The position numbers and the translations under genes are program-made. A DNA stretch of 64,000 nucleotides, taken from Embiotoca jacksoni. Lineage: Eukaryota; Chordata; Actinopteri; Embiotocidae. Each line of letters begins with the position of its first letter. The first letter of the stretch is position 1. Location of the stretch: the NCBI GenBank assembly GCA_022577435.1, contig JAKOON010000012.1, forward strand, positions 14,994,585 through 15,058,584, written 5' to 3'. Below are positions 24,801 through 35,806 of this stretch, one piece after another. A model generated the notes under the pieces. It was given only the letters and a program-made list of their open reading frames with translations, was not told the origin of the DNA and did no database searches.

Positions 24801-25347
24801 GGAAAGTCCCTGGCGCTTTGTGATGACATCACAGGCAGACGTTTACATCACTGGTTCCACGTTTGGGTCTCGAGTTGTCTCATGGTGGTCGGTGACTCAG
24901 CAGTCAAAGATTCACTGTGTTTGGGACAGAAACACAAACTAAACATGATTATTTTCAAATTTTAAATGGTAAAAATCACAGTTCTTTCTCTGCTCTGTTC
25001 AAAGGAAATACATTCAATCTGGTCTCAGATTAGAATTTTAAATACTTGAGAAATGTAGACCTTATCCGCTGTAGTGCTGTTTTATGGACCTGCAGTTAAA
25101 ACAAAACCATCTTGTCTTCAAAAGTACAAATTATTATCAAAAAGAACGAAATAGTTTTCAGTCCTTCTGCCTTCCTGTGACCGTAACGACGTGTGTGTTC
25201 CTCCATCTGCACGACTGCTGCTAATGATGGTCTGTGCCATCTCTTTGAAGGACCAATCAAAGGTAATTACACACTAATAACTTCCTGGGTAGCAGGAGGC
25301 TGCAGCTGTGGCATCTTAAAGGAACAGTTCGCCACTTATTCTCTGCC

Positions 25348-25353
25348 TTTATT
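25348..25353 (-). terminator. Candidate zhx2 poly(A) signal (proximal)
   Basis: Reverse-strand AATAAA about 590 bases past the zhx2 stop codon. A second, distal AATAAA is at 23,305-23,310. Which one is used cannot be told from sequence. Confidence 0.35.
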
Positions 25354-25939
25354 TAAGCCAAGTCACAAAGTGAAACTTTCAAAAAAAATCCATCTCTTCC
25401 CGCCAATAATGTATCCTCTACAGCTAATCATGATCAATTACTGAATTCATAGATGGCTGGAACAATGTTTGACAGGCACGAACACGCCAGTAAACAGCAG
25501 CAGCCGTGCGTCTCGTTCCACCTAAAACTTACTCTTTTGTGACCAGTGCAGTTAAAATAAAAAAAATAAAAAATGTACGGCAGACTTTAAAGCTGCACTA
25601 CTAAACATTTGTATATTAACAATGGATCAAATGTCTGTCTGTAATGTGAAAAGTGTTGCTTGTAGAGATGATTCCATAAAGTTTTATCACCCAGCTCTGC
25701 AGTTCAATCAATGCTACTGTTGCTGGACGCATGAACAGGAAACACAAACAACTAAATCCTGTGACGAAGCTTTAAACTTTGTTCAACTCATCAGGTGTTA
25801 GGAACAGCAGCAAAAAGTGTCCCTTATATTTACAGGAACGTCTCGGCTCCTTCACTCTTCAGTCTCCTCTTTTTAATGCGACGTATTTGAGCTCGTGGCG
25901 GTTCCAGTTAAAGGGCCGTTCCACCAGTTCAACCTACCA

Positions 25940-28900
25940 TCAACCGGTGACCCTCCCCGGCTGCTCCAGAGTCAGAACGTCCGTGTCCGTTGCCAGCGTC
26001 TGTCTTTCCACCCCTCCTTCACTCTCCTCTCCCACCGCCACCGTCACTTTTACCCACCTGGCAAGAAAACAGACGCAAAGTTTAAACACGAGCAGACAGC
26101 TTTTAGAAACTGGAAACGAAAAAAAACCTAGCTGATGCAACAAATAAGTGCAAAGAATGCAGTAATTTAGCTCGTTATGTCCATATCTGCTGTATTTTTA
26201 GACTCCTTCCACATAAAAATAACTCCTCAGATATCCTTATGACAAATCAAATATTGGCAGGAGCCTCATCTCTTTTTGTCTGTGACACCAGTGCGACAGC
26301 AGAAGATAAGAGATTTGTCTCCACCCACCTCCCTTTGTCAGCGGTATTCGAACTGGTCTGATCCTGCGGGCTTCGGCTCGGGTCCGTCCCACCGTGTGCT
26401 ATTCTGTCCGTCAGCCGCTGGACTTCGTCCTGCTCAGACGGTTTCGAGCTCTCTGGAGCTGCTACATTCTCACCAGCCTCCTCTACTGCACGCGGGGGGG
26501 TTGTGGGATTAGAAAAATGGAGGCAGAACAAAAAGGTAAACAAAGATGTCAAGATACTTTGCAAAATGTTATATATTTTAAAAAAAACAAAAAAAAAACA
26601 GCTGTTCTCCTCCAAAAAAACCTCACCGTTCTCAGCCTTGACTTCGGGGGAAACACTCTGCTTCTTCTCAGAGCTCTGGCCGTTCTGTTCCTGGCCTGCT
26701 TTCTGCAGCTGTGCAAGGTTCTGGTTTTGGAAACTTTCCATCCAGTCCAGCGTTTCCCCGTTCTTCAGTGCCGAGCGGTGGTCCTTGAACCAGCGGACGA
26801 TGTTGGTGCGGCCCAGACTCGTCTGGACCTCCAGCTGGCTGTACTCATCAGGAGAGGGCCACTGGGTCCGGCAGAACATCTGTCATGACAAAGTCATGAG
26901 AACAAGGAGGACAAATATTTGACCCATTTTTAAGGGGTCAAATATTTCTCTAAATGCTTCAGTGTCTTCATACATTTCTGACTTCTCAACGAGTGTGTTC
27001 CAAAAAAATTCAGCAAATTTTCAGTTGAACGGACGTTGAGAGCCCAGAGACGTTTGAAGAGGTTATAAAAATGTAAATAGTTCAATATGTACAGCATGTG
27101 GCGCCCCTGCCCCCACTTTTCCAGTATTGGTAGCACTTGTGGGAACTTGGAAAAATGTATTTATAAATTCCAACTTTTTTTTCTCCGATTAATCCAATTA
27201 CACTTTTTGTTCTTTTATGATTTCTGACATCAAAACTGTGTAACACGGCACAAAAGACATGTTTGAGTCCTCCGTCCTTCTGGCCGTGATTGTGCCGTTT
27301 CTATAGAAGTGCAGGAAGAATGAGACCACAGTGAGTGAATACACCGTGGTCTGTTCAGTGTTCACGGAGACATGTTTTCATCACTTCTTACCTCTCTGAG
27401 CAGAGTGAGCGAGCGGCCCGTGATGGGAGCCGGGCTCGTGGAGGCCGACAGGACGGGTGGGTGGGGAGAGGACGAGCAGGACGAAGTGAGGATGGGAGGA
27501 GACGCGGAGGCGGAGTGGGTCGGTGGACGAGGGGAGGACGCTGCGAGCACAGGAGGGGAGGAGGAGGAAGAGGAGGAGGAAGAGGAGAGGACAGGCGGGT
27601 GAGGCGAGGAGCGGTGAGATCTGCCGTCCTGCTCTGGATGAGAGGCCCCGTTCAGCAGCGCCGCCGGCCGATCCGCTCTGTCCTCTGTGCTCTTGGAGGA
27701 CATGGTGAGCAGAGCCCTCTCCATGTTGTCCCTCAGAGCCCGGCGCTCGGAAAACCAGCAGTCCACCTCCGTCTTGGACAGCCGGGTCTCCTCGGCAAGC
27801 TGGTCTGCAGCAGAGCAGAGTTCAGTGGATCAGACGAGCTGCGTTACCTCAGTGTGGAAGGTTTTTTAGAAACCTTCAGACTCTCTCCAGGGGACTTAAA
27901 AATGGGCTCATTAAAAACATTTCTGCTATTCCTGTCATGCAGCCAACCACCAGAGACGGGCGAGCAGCTCCTCTGGGGTGAGAGAAAATTAAGTCGCATG
28001 CTGTGAACTGGGATAAATAGAATAAAACACTAGTGTATTTCTTAAGGAAATCAAAACATCTGAGGTACAGTGAGGGGTACTCAACTTGGCAAGAAAACAA
28101 CTGGCCAACTATTTCTCACCTAATTTATCCCACTTCACTTTTTAACAAGCGGTTTTAAAGTTCTGCCAACATTTTTCTCTGGAGCTTCACAACATTTTCT
28201 GATCCTAAATAGAGACGTGTCTGTGAAGCTCAGTTTGTGCATCATTAGCTCTTGATCTGCAGGAGGGCCGTGCTCACATGAAGCATTTGGATTTGGGACT
28301 GGGGCTGCAACCACGGAGAAAGTCCGATTGTTAAATGTACAAATACACATTCAGTACACGGACGTGGACTTCACCACATTCAGGAAGTTCTTAGTTTCTT
28401 ATACCAAACTTTTACATATTTAATTCATCCAGACGGGTTCGAATGAGTAGAACTTTATTGCCAATTGTGAGATGAAGTTTGTCTTTGATGTGGCTCACAA
28501 AGTATAAGTAGAATATGAATATCACAAATTATTTAATGTAACCTTGTTTTTAGCTATTGATTCGCAAAGTTGTCCAACCTCCTGACATGTCTTAAGTTTA
28601 TGTCCGAGCTCGTTTTAAGGCATAGTTTTCAGACAATTTCTTGGTTAACAATTCCTAAAATTGCATCTATTTCCTCGCCATCATTTGAAAGCTCAGATTT
28701 AATACCAAATCTCAACGGCTTCCATCTCAAAAACACGAGACGCGAGAGCACGTTCGCGTGCATGCGAGAGGGTCGGCTGAAGGCTTTACCGAGCGCTGCC
28801 TCTGTTGGAGAGCTGCTTCTCTGGAAGCTCTCCTCCAGCGCCTTCAGCTGCTCCGACGACTTCCCCTTCACTCTCTCCAGCAGGGGGAACTGGCTGGGGA

Positions 28901-31900
28901 CCGCTTTCTTCACGGGGCGGTCTTTAGGCGGTGGAGTTACCTCTGCTTTCACCAGCACGGGTGGAGGAGGAACACCTCCAAGAGACACAGAAAAACAGAC
29001 ACTTAAGGATCAGTGCCAGAGAGGTTTTAGATACAGCACAAAGACCGTGCTTAAATATCATTAGTACCTGATTACTAACGACGATGCATGCTACGTGTTT
29101 TGTTTTTAAGGGTTTAGCAATTCAAATTCATCTCTAAAACAATCTTTTTTTAAAACAGTGTTGAGGTGTTTCATCACTTCAGCACTGAACACGTACTTTT
29201 GAGATTGAGGAGTCTCTGTTCACTGAACCACTTCTTGATCTCTCCTCTGGACAGCCCAGTGGTCTCTATCAGCCTGTAGATCTGTCAAAGGACAAGACAC
29301 AACTTAAAATGAAACGAAGGGTGTGGGTGTTTCTCAGTGACAGCTGCGGGTTTGAAAAAAAATAAATACAAAGGTAAAAAGTAAAAGCAGCGACCAAAAT
29401 CTCTCTCCATGTTGAACTGTTAAGGCATGGCACGAAAAGTGTCATTTCACTCACTTATTCTTACCTCATCTTCCTCGGGGAAAGGACACTGAGTGTAGCT
29501 GGACCGCAGCACTGACAGCTGCTCGGCGGTTTTATTGGGGTCGACTGTGAAACTCAGCAATTTGGGCGACACCAGCTTGGATGTGGGCATGGGTGCAGAG
29601 ATAGTTTGAATGATGGAGGGCCGTTTACTCTCGCTGGCGATCACAGGAGAGGCCAAAGGTCGTTTGAGCGACTGCGCCAGCTGCAGTATCAGTGGAGGAA
29701 AAGTTAAGACAAGCATGCTTCAGGCCTGATGTGGGATACATAGCAACATTTTTGTCTTTGGGCTCTGCAGCTTCATGAATTACATTCCAGTGCACTATTT
29801 TGTACCTGGTTAGCCACTGTGAACGCCAGCGGTGCACAAGTGACTGTAGAGCCGTTGGCTACAGTCGTGAGCACCAGGCTGGTCTGTCCCAGGAGCTGAC
29901 AGGGGAGGGACTGGAGGACAGAGGCTGCCGGCTGCTTGGAGGCTGTGGTGGGGACGGACTGGATGGTGGATGACTGAGGAGCAACCACGGTGAAAGTCTG
30001 AGGCACGGAGGAGATGGTACCGTTGAACATTTTCTTTCTGGCTTCTTCCACCTGTCAGAGAAGGAATGGACGCGTTAAACATGGTAATTACTTTTACCTG
30101 TTATATTTAAAAAAATATTAAATAATTCTACTTTCTCATTTGTATGCGTGACATCATGCCCGCCATGTTGGTGAAATGTTTTGATTTTAATTAACTGTCT
30201 AACTGTGCTCTATAATTATGCTTTCACTTTATTCTATAGTGCAATATAGTGCTTTAAAACTGCTAGTTTGATCGAGTAAAAATGGAATGATTAGGCATAA
30301 TTTAACAACATGATACAAACTGATCAGCTGTTATTGCAACAGACAATCTGCCTTCTGTCACACTGAGATAAATCTTCTTTCAATTTGGAATCTGAATAAA
30401 CGTTAATTAAGGTGCAAGAAGAACAGTTTCCATCACCATTATTGGTTTTTGCTCTTATCTGAATGGTCTGTTTGAGCCCCTGAATGATGGAATAAGGCCG
30501 CGGCAAATACACAAAGACAGACTTAAGAAGAACAATTCGAGATGCAGCGAACCCACTTTTCTCTTCCTGGGCTTTGGGAATCAACCAAGACCGACAACCG
30601 ATCTGATACCAGAGAGTAACTGATCAGATGTATGTCTCACTGTGTGGAAGAGACTGGGACCATCTTTTATGTCGAAGGCAACATCAGGCTTGACTTAACG
30701 ATGTGAAACACCTCCACTAACCACTTCGTTAGCTCCGGCATGTGCTGCACACCTCTTTAACTATTGTTATACAAATAATTACGATTAAGGATTTATGTTG
30801 TATTTTACTGTTTATTTTACTCTTATTTCCCTCTTTTGGCTGCAGATCCAACAAACCGTTCATTTTGAATTGCCTTTAAACGGAGATGTGTGGACAGCAG
30901 GGCTGTAGTGTTTGATTTTGCAATTAAATCCATGATATCAGTGTCGGTTGAATATTAAAAGGTAAGCGCCTCAAGATAAACAGTTGGTGCAGAAGAAGAG
31001 GAGGCAAAAAAAAAAGGACGTCACTGAAAACCACCAGCCAAACTTCAAATGGTGAAAAACAACATGGAAATAATAATGGAAGTATGACATTTCTGTTAGT
31101 TTCATCCAGCTGTTTTTAAACAGACAAATGGAAATGGTTGTAACAATTATCCAAAATGGTTGCAGTCAGATCAAATAATCGCGATCAGGCGATTACAAAA
31201 TAATTGTGACCGGAGTACTGCCATGAATATTCCTCCATTGGAGGGACTCATTTGAACTGAATAGATGGGCCTTACTGACCCCTATACCTGATCCAGCTGT
31301 TTGAGTCAGGATCAGATCTGTGCGTCCCTCCCTCAGATATTATTTATTATCATCTTACCTCCTCAGGTGACCAGCTGATGCCCTGTTTGAGCCTCTGTGT
31401 GGTGAACCAGACTTTGATTTGCTCCTCAGGATGCTTTGAGGCTGCGGTGAGCCAGGAGAGCTCTGCCTGTGTTGGGTAGGGGAACTTGTTGAAGGAGGAG
31501 ATGAGTGTCAGGTTGTCGTCCAGGGACGGGTTGTATTTGGTTGTGTTGAGGGGCACTGCGATCTTCGGCACCTGGAACAAATCAAGTCAACAATGGCAAA
31601 TAAATGTTCTCTTTTTCTCCACAAGAACAATAATGATTTCCACAAGGACTCTTTACAATTACTGTCTTTACAAACCAGAACAATATTCATTACGGTGGAT
31701 ATGAATAAACTGAAATGCAACACATTATTTGACTGTTTTGTTATTTCGTTACTATTTCCGAGCAAGTTTCCTGAACAGAACTATTAAATTTGGTACCAAT
31801 TCAATAAAAGGTTACTTATATCCAAGTAAATATTTGTTTAAATAATTTATTATCAGAAGCTTTATTCTCCATATATGCTAGAGTATGATAGGACTGTATA

Positions 31901-33573
31901 CAAATGTTATATTTTTGCATGAATAGCTGACCTGCTGTGCACCGACTTTCAAGCAATTAATTGGAATCAATCAAAATGTACCAAATTAACATAATGTTTT
32001 TAATTCTTATGGTAAGCACTAAATTACACTGTTCTTTCCAGGAAACTGCAAACCCAGAAAATAAAGCCTTAACAGCAAAACATTCAAATGTTATTTGCTG
32101 CAACTGCCTTTTAAAAACTAACTTTTATCGCAGAGGCAGAATTTAAACAGTCGGACATTCATTCTCTTATTTTGCCACAAGTTAGAGTTGGAGTCTAACC
32201 AGCACTGATGTCATCACTGTCCAGTAAACATGAAGGTAAATCCAGGAGTTACAGTTACAGCTAGCATATAAAGACTGCAAGCAGGAGGAAGCAGTTAGCC
32301 TCCTAATGACCATGTTAAACCTTTACCTCCCCTGGAACCGTGTATTTAAGAAGAATTCTCCCTCCATGTTGTCCTACCTGGGTATAGTTCAGAGGCCGCT
32401 GTAAGGAAGGCATGATGTGAGAAAGGCCGTCTGCTTTGAGGAGCGTCGACTCGGGGATGATGACTGTCCCGTTCACATTGACCGCTGTGATGGGTTTCTT
32501 GGTGAGATCAGCGGTCAGTTTACCAAACTGAGACTCTGTCCGTTTGTTCTCTGATGACATTATTTTTGGTTTGCCGATCTTGACTGTGGCGGGTTTGCTC
32601 AGCGGCAGCGTGCCGAGTTCGTCTCCTTTGCCAGAAACGGCTCCGAGCGTGTTGTAAATGACTGCGTTGTTACTGCAGCCCTCTATTGTCTGTTCCAAGA
32701 TCGTCTGATTGTTCATTTTGATGCGTTTGAATTTAAAGTTGCTCTCCCCTGGGTGACACCTCTCGTTGTGCTCCGTCAGGGTGTCGAACTTCTTCGTGTT
32801 GAAGTTACAGACGGCGCACAGGTACAGGGGGTTGAGGATGACGTTCGGGTGGTTGGCGTCCACGTGCTCTTTGAAGGTGTTGAGGTTCTGTGTGGAGAAG
32901 GGGCAGTATTTGCACTCGTAGCCCCCCTGCTGCCTCCGCTGAGGCTTGGAAAGGTCTGGTGGCTCTGTTGTTTGTTTATCAGGAGCCGTCGGGGGGTCCG
33001 AGGCCTGGCCCATTAGATCCAAGTCCATGGATGGCTCTGCTTGTGTTGATAGATCTGTATCCATAGGTCCCTCCGGATTGTGGTTCTCTGTTGTTGTCTG
33101 GCAGAAGAAGAAGACACAACCTCACTAGAAATAGCATTTTCAAATCTGTACACATCAATCTGTTAGTTTAATCATCCCCTATCTTTAGAAATTCAGAAAT
33201 AAGTGCACATTCACTGAACTCCACACCAAACTAAAATCAAGTAATTCAACATTTGGAAAGTATAAGAATAATTAAAATTACAAATTTAGGTTCAAAATTA
33301 CAAAAAGCCACAAGCCAGAACCTGTTTCTATGATTGTGCATAAAAAAAATAAATCTATTATCACTTCTTCCTTTCACATATTATTCAATATGAATTCATG
33401 AATTTAATCCAATAAAAAGCCATAATTTCTAACACAACCTGTTACTGCCCTTGGCAGACATACTGAGAGTGTACCTCCATGTTGTGTGATTCCTCTGCAT
33501 CGTCATCCAGCTCCACCATGGTGTGGTCCGGTCGGATCATACAGGGAGTGGAGGCCTTACGTCGACTGGACAT
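25940..33573 (-). CDS. zhx2: ZHX2 (zinc fingers and homeoboxes 2), complete coding region in 11 exons
   Basis: Coding exons in gene order: 33475-33573, 32327-33097, 31359-31571, 29806-30051, 29465-29680, 29197-29281, 28790-28975, 27392-27804, 26627-26879, 26329-26485, 25940-26057. All have GT-AG borders and matching phases; 2,757 nt, 918 residues (human 837). It starts MSSRRKASTPCMIRP, like human ZHX2. Two C2H2 fingers lie at about residues 93-118 (YECKYC) and 125-150 (YLCAVC). Four homeodomains are recognisable by KVWFTTQR, KKWFSEQR, DCWFSERR and VRWFKDHR. A Ser/Pro-rich stretch separates homeodomains 3 and 4. ZHX2 is a nuclear repressor that interacts with NF-YA and dimerises with ZHX1/ZHX3. 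Assignment to ZHX2 rather than ZHX1 rests on similarity plus its place next to derl1. The ten introns in the coding region are notable because mammalian ZHX2 is coded by one exon. Confidence 0.94.
30752..31216. repeat. AT-rich dispersed repeat, copy B (zhx2 intron)
   Basis: Second copy of the repeat seen at 7,197-7,448, located in the zhx2 intron between coding exons 3 and 4. It shares the ATACAAATAATTACGATTAA, TGACATTTCTGTTAG and GATCAGGCGATTACAAAATA blocks, in the same order, with extra sequence in the middle. Confidence 0.5.
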
Positions 33574-33942
33574 GATGGTGGGAGATGCTGGGTTTGTCCT
33601 ACCCTCACTTGGTGCTTGTGCTCGGCCAGGGATGTTGTACAGGAGGCTTTGGCCTGAGGTTCCCAGGATGCAGGGCCACCGAGAAAACGAGGCTGAAGGA
33701 GGACGCGGACAGTGGCCCAGGCTTTTTAGGAGAGGTAGCAAGCACAGTTTCTGAGACTGTACTCAGCAGCCAAGGAGTCTGTAGAGCGGTGGTCCCCCGG
33801 GCTGGGATTAGTGGCTGGAGAGAGAAGAGGGCAGAGGGAGGTGAAGGTCTGGTAGAGATGGGACTGTTGTGTAGGCTGGGCTCGCCGACGGTGTCAGCTC
33901 CAGTGCTGGCTGACCTCCTGGAACTGCATGACAGGATGCTAC
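33574..33942 (-). other. zhx2: 5' UTR part of the first coding exon of zhx2
   Basis: Upstream of the ATG, the exon can be extended to a clean acceptor (CTCTCATCCAG, reverse strand) at 33,943-33,945. This implies at least one further upstream non-coding exon. The frame stays open for some distance above the ATG but has no in-frame ATG that would extend the conserved MSSRRK start. Confidence 0.6.
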
Positions 33943-34529
33943 CTGGATGAGAGACAGAGGAGGAAGACTAATCATTAGAAACATTCCAGAGACATTTTTC
34001 ATTTTGGTCTACTTTGGTTTAAAATTGGGTGTTTTATCCATTTCCTTCATTAATTACTTCAGCGCGCAAAAAACCTTGTTAAAGCTATGATCCCAACTTA
34101 ACTTCCCTTTTTATAGAAAAATATATTTACACAAACAAAACATGGGTGCAGAAAAACATAGATCTATGCCCTTTTTCAGTTGCCCTCAATACGTGTTACA
34201 GCAGGCACCAAACAGGTCAGTTTGAATGTGTGAATAAATGCAACATGCTGCGTTATTTAGGCTCAACAGTGTCTCATGCGGCTCGACAGCAAGCCACCAC
34301 CCATCAGAGGTTGAGCCAACAGCTGGCCAGAGAGCAAAAACGGCTGAAAATGAAAAAGGTGTCCGACAAGCAAACAGTGCAGCTGAGCAGACAGCCTACA
34401 GGTGGTTAGACGGGCACAAAGCTGCTTCTGAAAAGACTCGGGAAAATGGACAGAAAAGTGTAACATGCTTTGGTCAAAATGTCGTCCTGCCAGAAACCTA
34501 TTAGAAGCTTAACTGCAGTGAACTCAAGG

Positions 34530-34533
<4 letters not shown>

Positions 34534-34563
<30 letters not shown>
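34534..34563. repeat. (CA)n microsatellite
   Basis: About 30 bases of CA repeat followed by an A run. Confidence 0.95.
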
Positions 34564-34567
<4 letters not shown>

Positions 34568-35709
34568 AAATCATTCGATACTGGAGGACTGGAAATGCAC
34601 TGCAATGCTTTAATGAGGGTTTGCTGTTTAATGCTGACAGGAGGACGGAGAAGTGTGTGAAGAAAACCAGACTAAACCAAGAGAAATCTTTTAACTCACA
34701 ACCTCAGACAAGGCTGGAGTCAAAACAGGGGTCAATGGCAATATGGTGCATAATTTCAAATCAATCAAAAACTCTCAGGAGGAAGTGGGACAACACACGA
34801 GCAAATGAAACAAACAGTGAATCAAAAGAAAGGCAATTGGCAACGAGCTGAAAACTGGCTAAATCATATATTAACACAAAATATCAATATTTGTGTTTCT
34901 TAGTACTCTAGAATCAGTGATAACAATGATAATCATTAGTTGCAGACCAAGTTCAACAAATCTTATATTTTTTTATGTTGCGTTACATTTAATATTTTTG
35001 CAGACGTGTTGACGTGATGTTCTGGAAGTGCGACCTTGTCCGTGAATATTAATATGTCCACTACAGAGCACTTTTTCATCTAATGTTGTGATGCAAAAAA
35101 CACCCATGCACTGCTAGGCCTGAGTATTTGTATTGGTGAAATAACCATTTGCTGATCAGACCTTTCTGAGTGTTAGTGGTGGAAATACGTAGTGGAGGAT
35201 CAACATCAGCTCATTAACAGGTGATTACAGTGTTTCTAAATGGCTAACAGTTGAATAAGTAAGCTAACCTGTCACATGGACTTCGTCCAACACACACCTG
35301 TCTTGGCCATCACAAGTCACAACTAACGTTTTTTTTTTTTTTATTTCAAGTTTGACAAAAGTGCTCTGCTGGTGTTTCTTTATCTTGAGGAGAAACTTCT
35401 ATGATCACTGTGGTTTGATAATCTAGCTGGTATGCAAATTGTGTGCAGTTGACAGGTCCTGCTGCTGTCATTAAGACAAGTTGTTCTGAGAAATATTGAC
35501 TAATCATAAATCAGATTGTACTGCCAAGTGTGAATAGAGTGAGAACGCAGAGATAAAGCAGCTTCTGACACGTACAGTATCTTTAAAAGCCAAGAGATGC
35601 TTATATTTTGGTTTTGGTGGGAATGACAGCCTCGTCAAGAAATTGCACTTCAAAAAAGCTGAGGGAGGGTGAGCAGGGGAAACTTTCCCCAGGTGATATT
35701 GTAATGAGG

Positions 35710-35768
35710 ACAGACGGACAGAGAGACGGACAGAGAGAGAGAGACAGAGAGAGAGACAGACAGAGAGA

Positions 35769-35803
<35 letters not shown>

Positions 35804-35806
35804 GGG
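35710..35806. repeat. (GA)n/(GACA)n microsatellite
   Basis: About 95 bases of GAGA with GACA and GACG units. It is purine-rich on the plus strand, and the reading frame across it (RERERDRE) is an artefact. Confidence 0.95.

Larger units (their letters stand above)
21560..25939. other. Convergent 3' UTRs and spacer between derl1 and zhx2
   Basis: No coding exon seen. The left part is derl1 3' UTR with a candidate poly(A) signal at 21,851-21,856. The right part should be zhx2 3' UTR, with reverse-strand AATAAA at 25,348-25,353 (short UTR of about 590 bases) and another at 23,305-23,310 (long UTR of about 2.6 kb). Long poly-T and poly-A runs lie at 24,617-24,639 and about 24,679-24,706. The short reading frames here look random or low-complexity. 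Confidence 0.5.

Noticed and set aside
26394..26888. 164-codon plus-strand reading frame
   Set aside because: Antisense shadow of zhx2 exons 9 and 10, running through the intron between them.
27335..28006. 223-codon plus-strand reading frame, Arg/Gly-rich
   Set aside because: It lies antisense to zhx2 exon 8 and its introns; composition follows from the Ser/Pro codons on the other strand.
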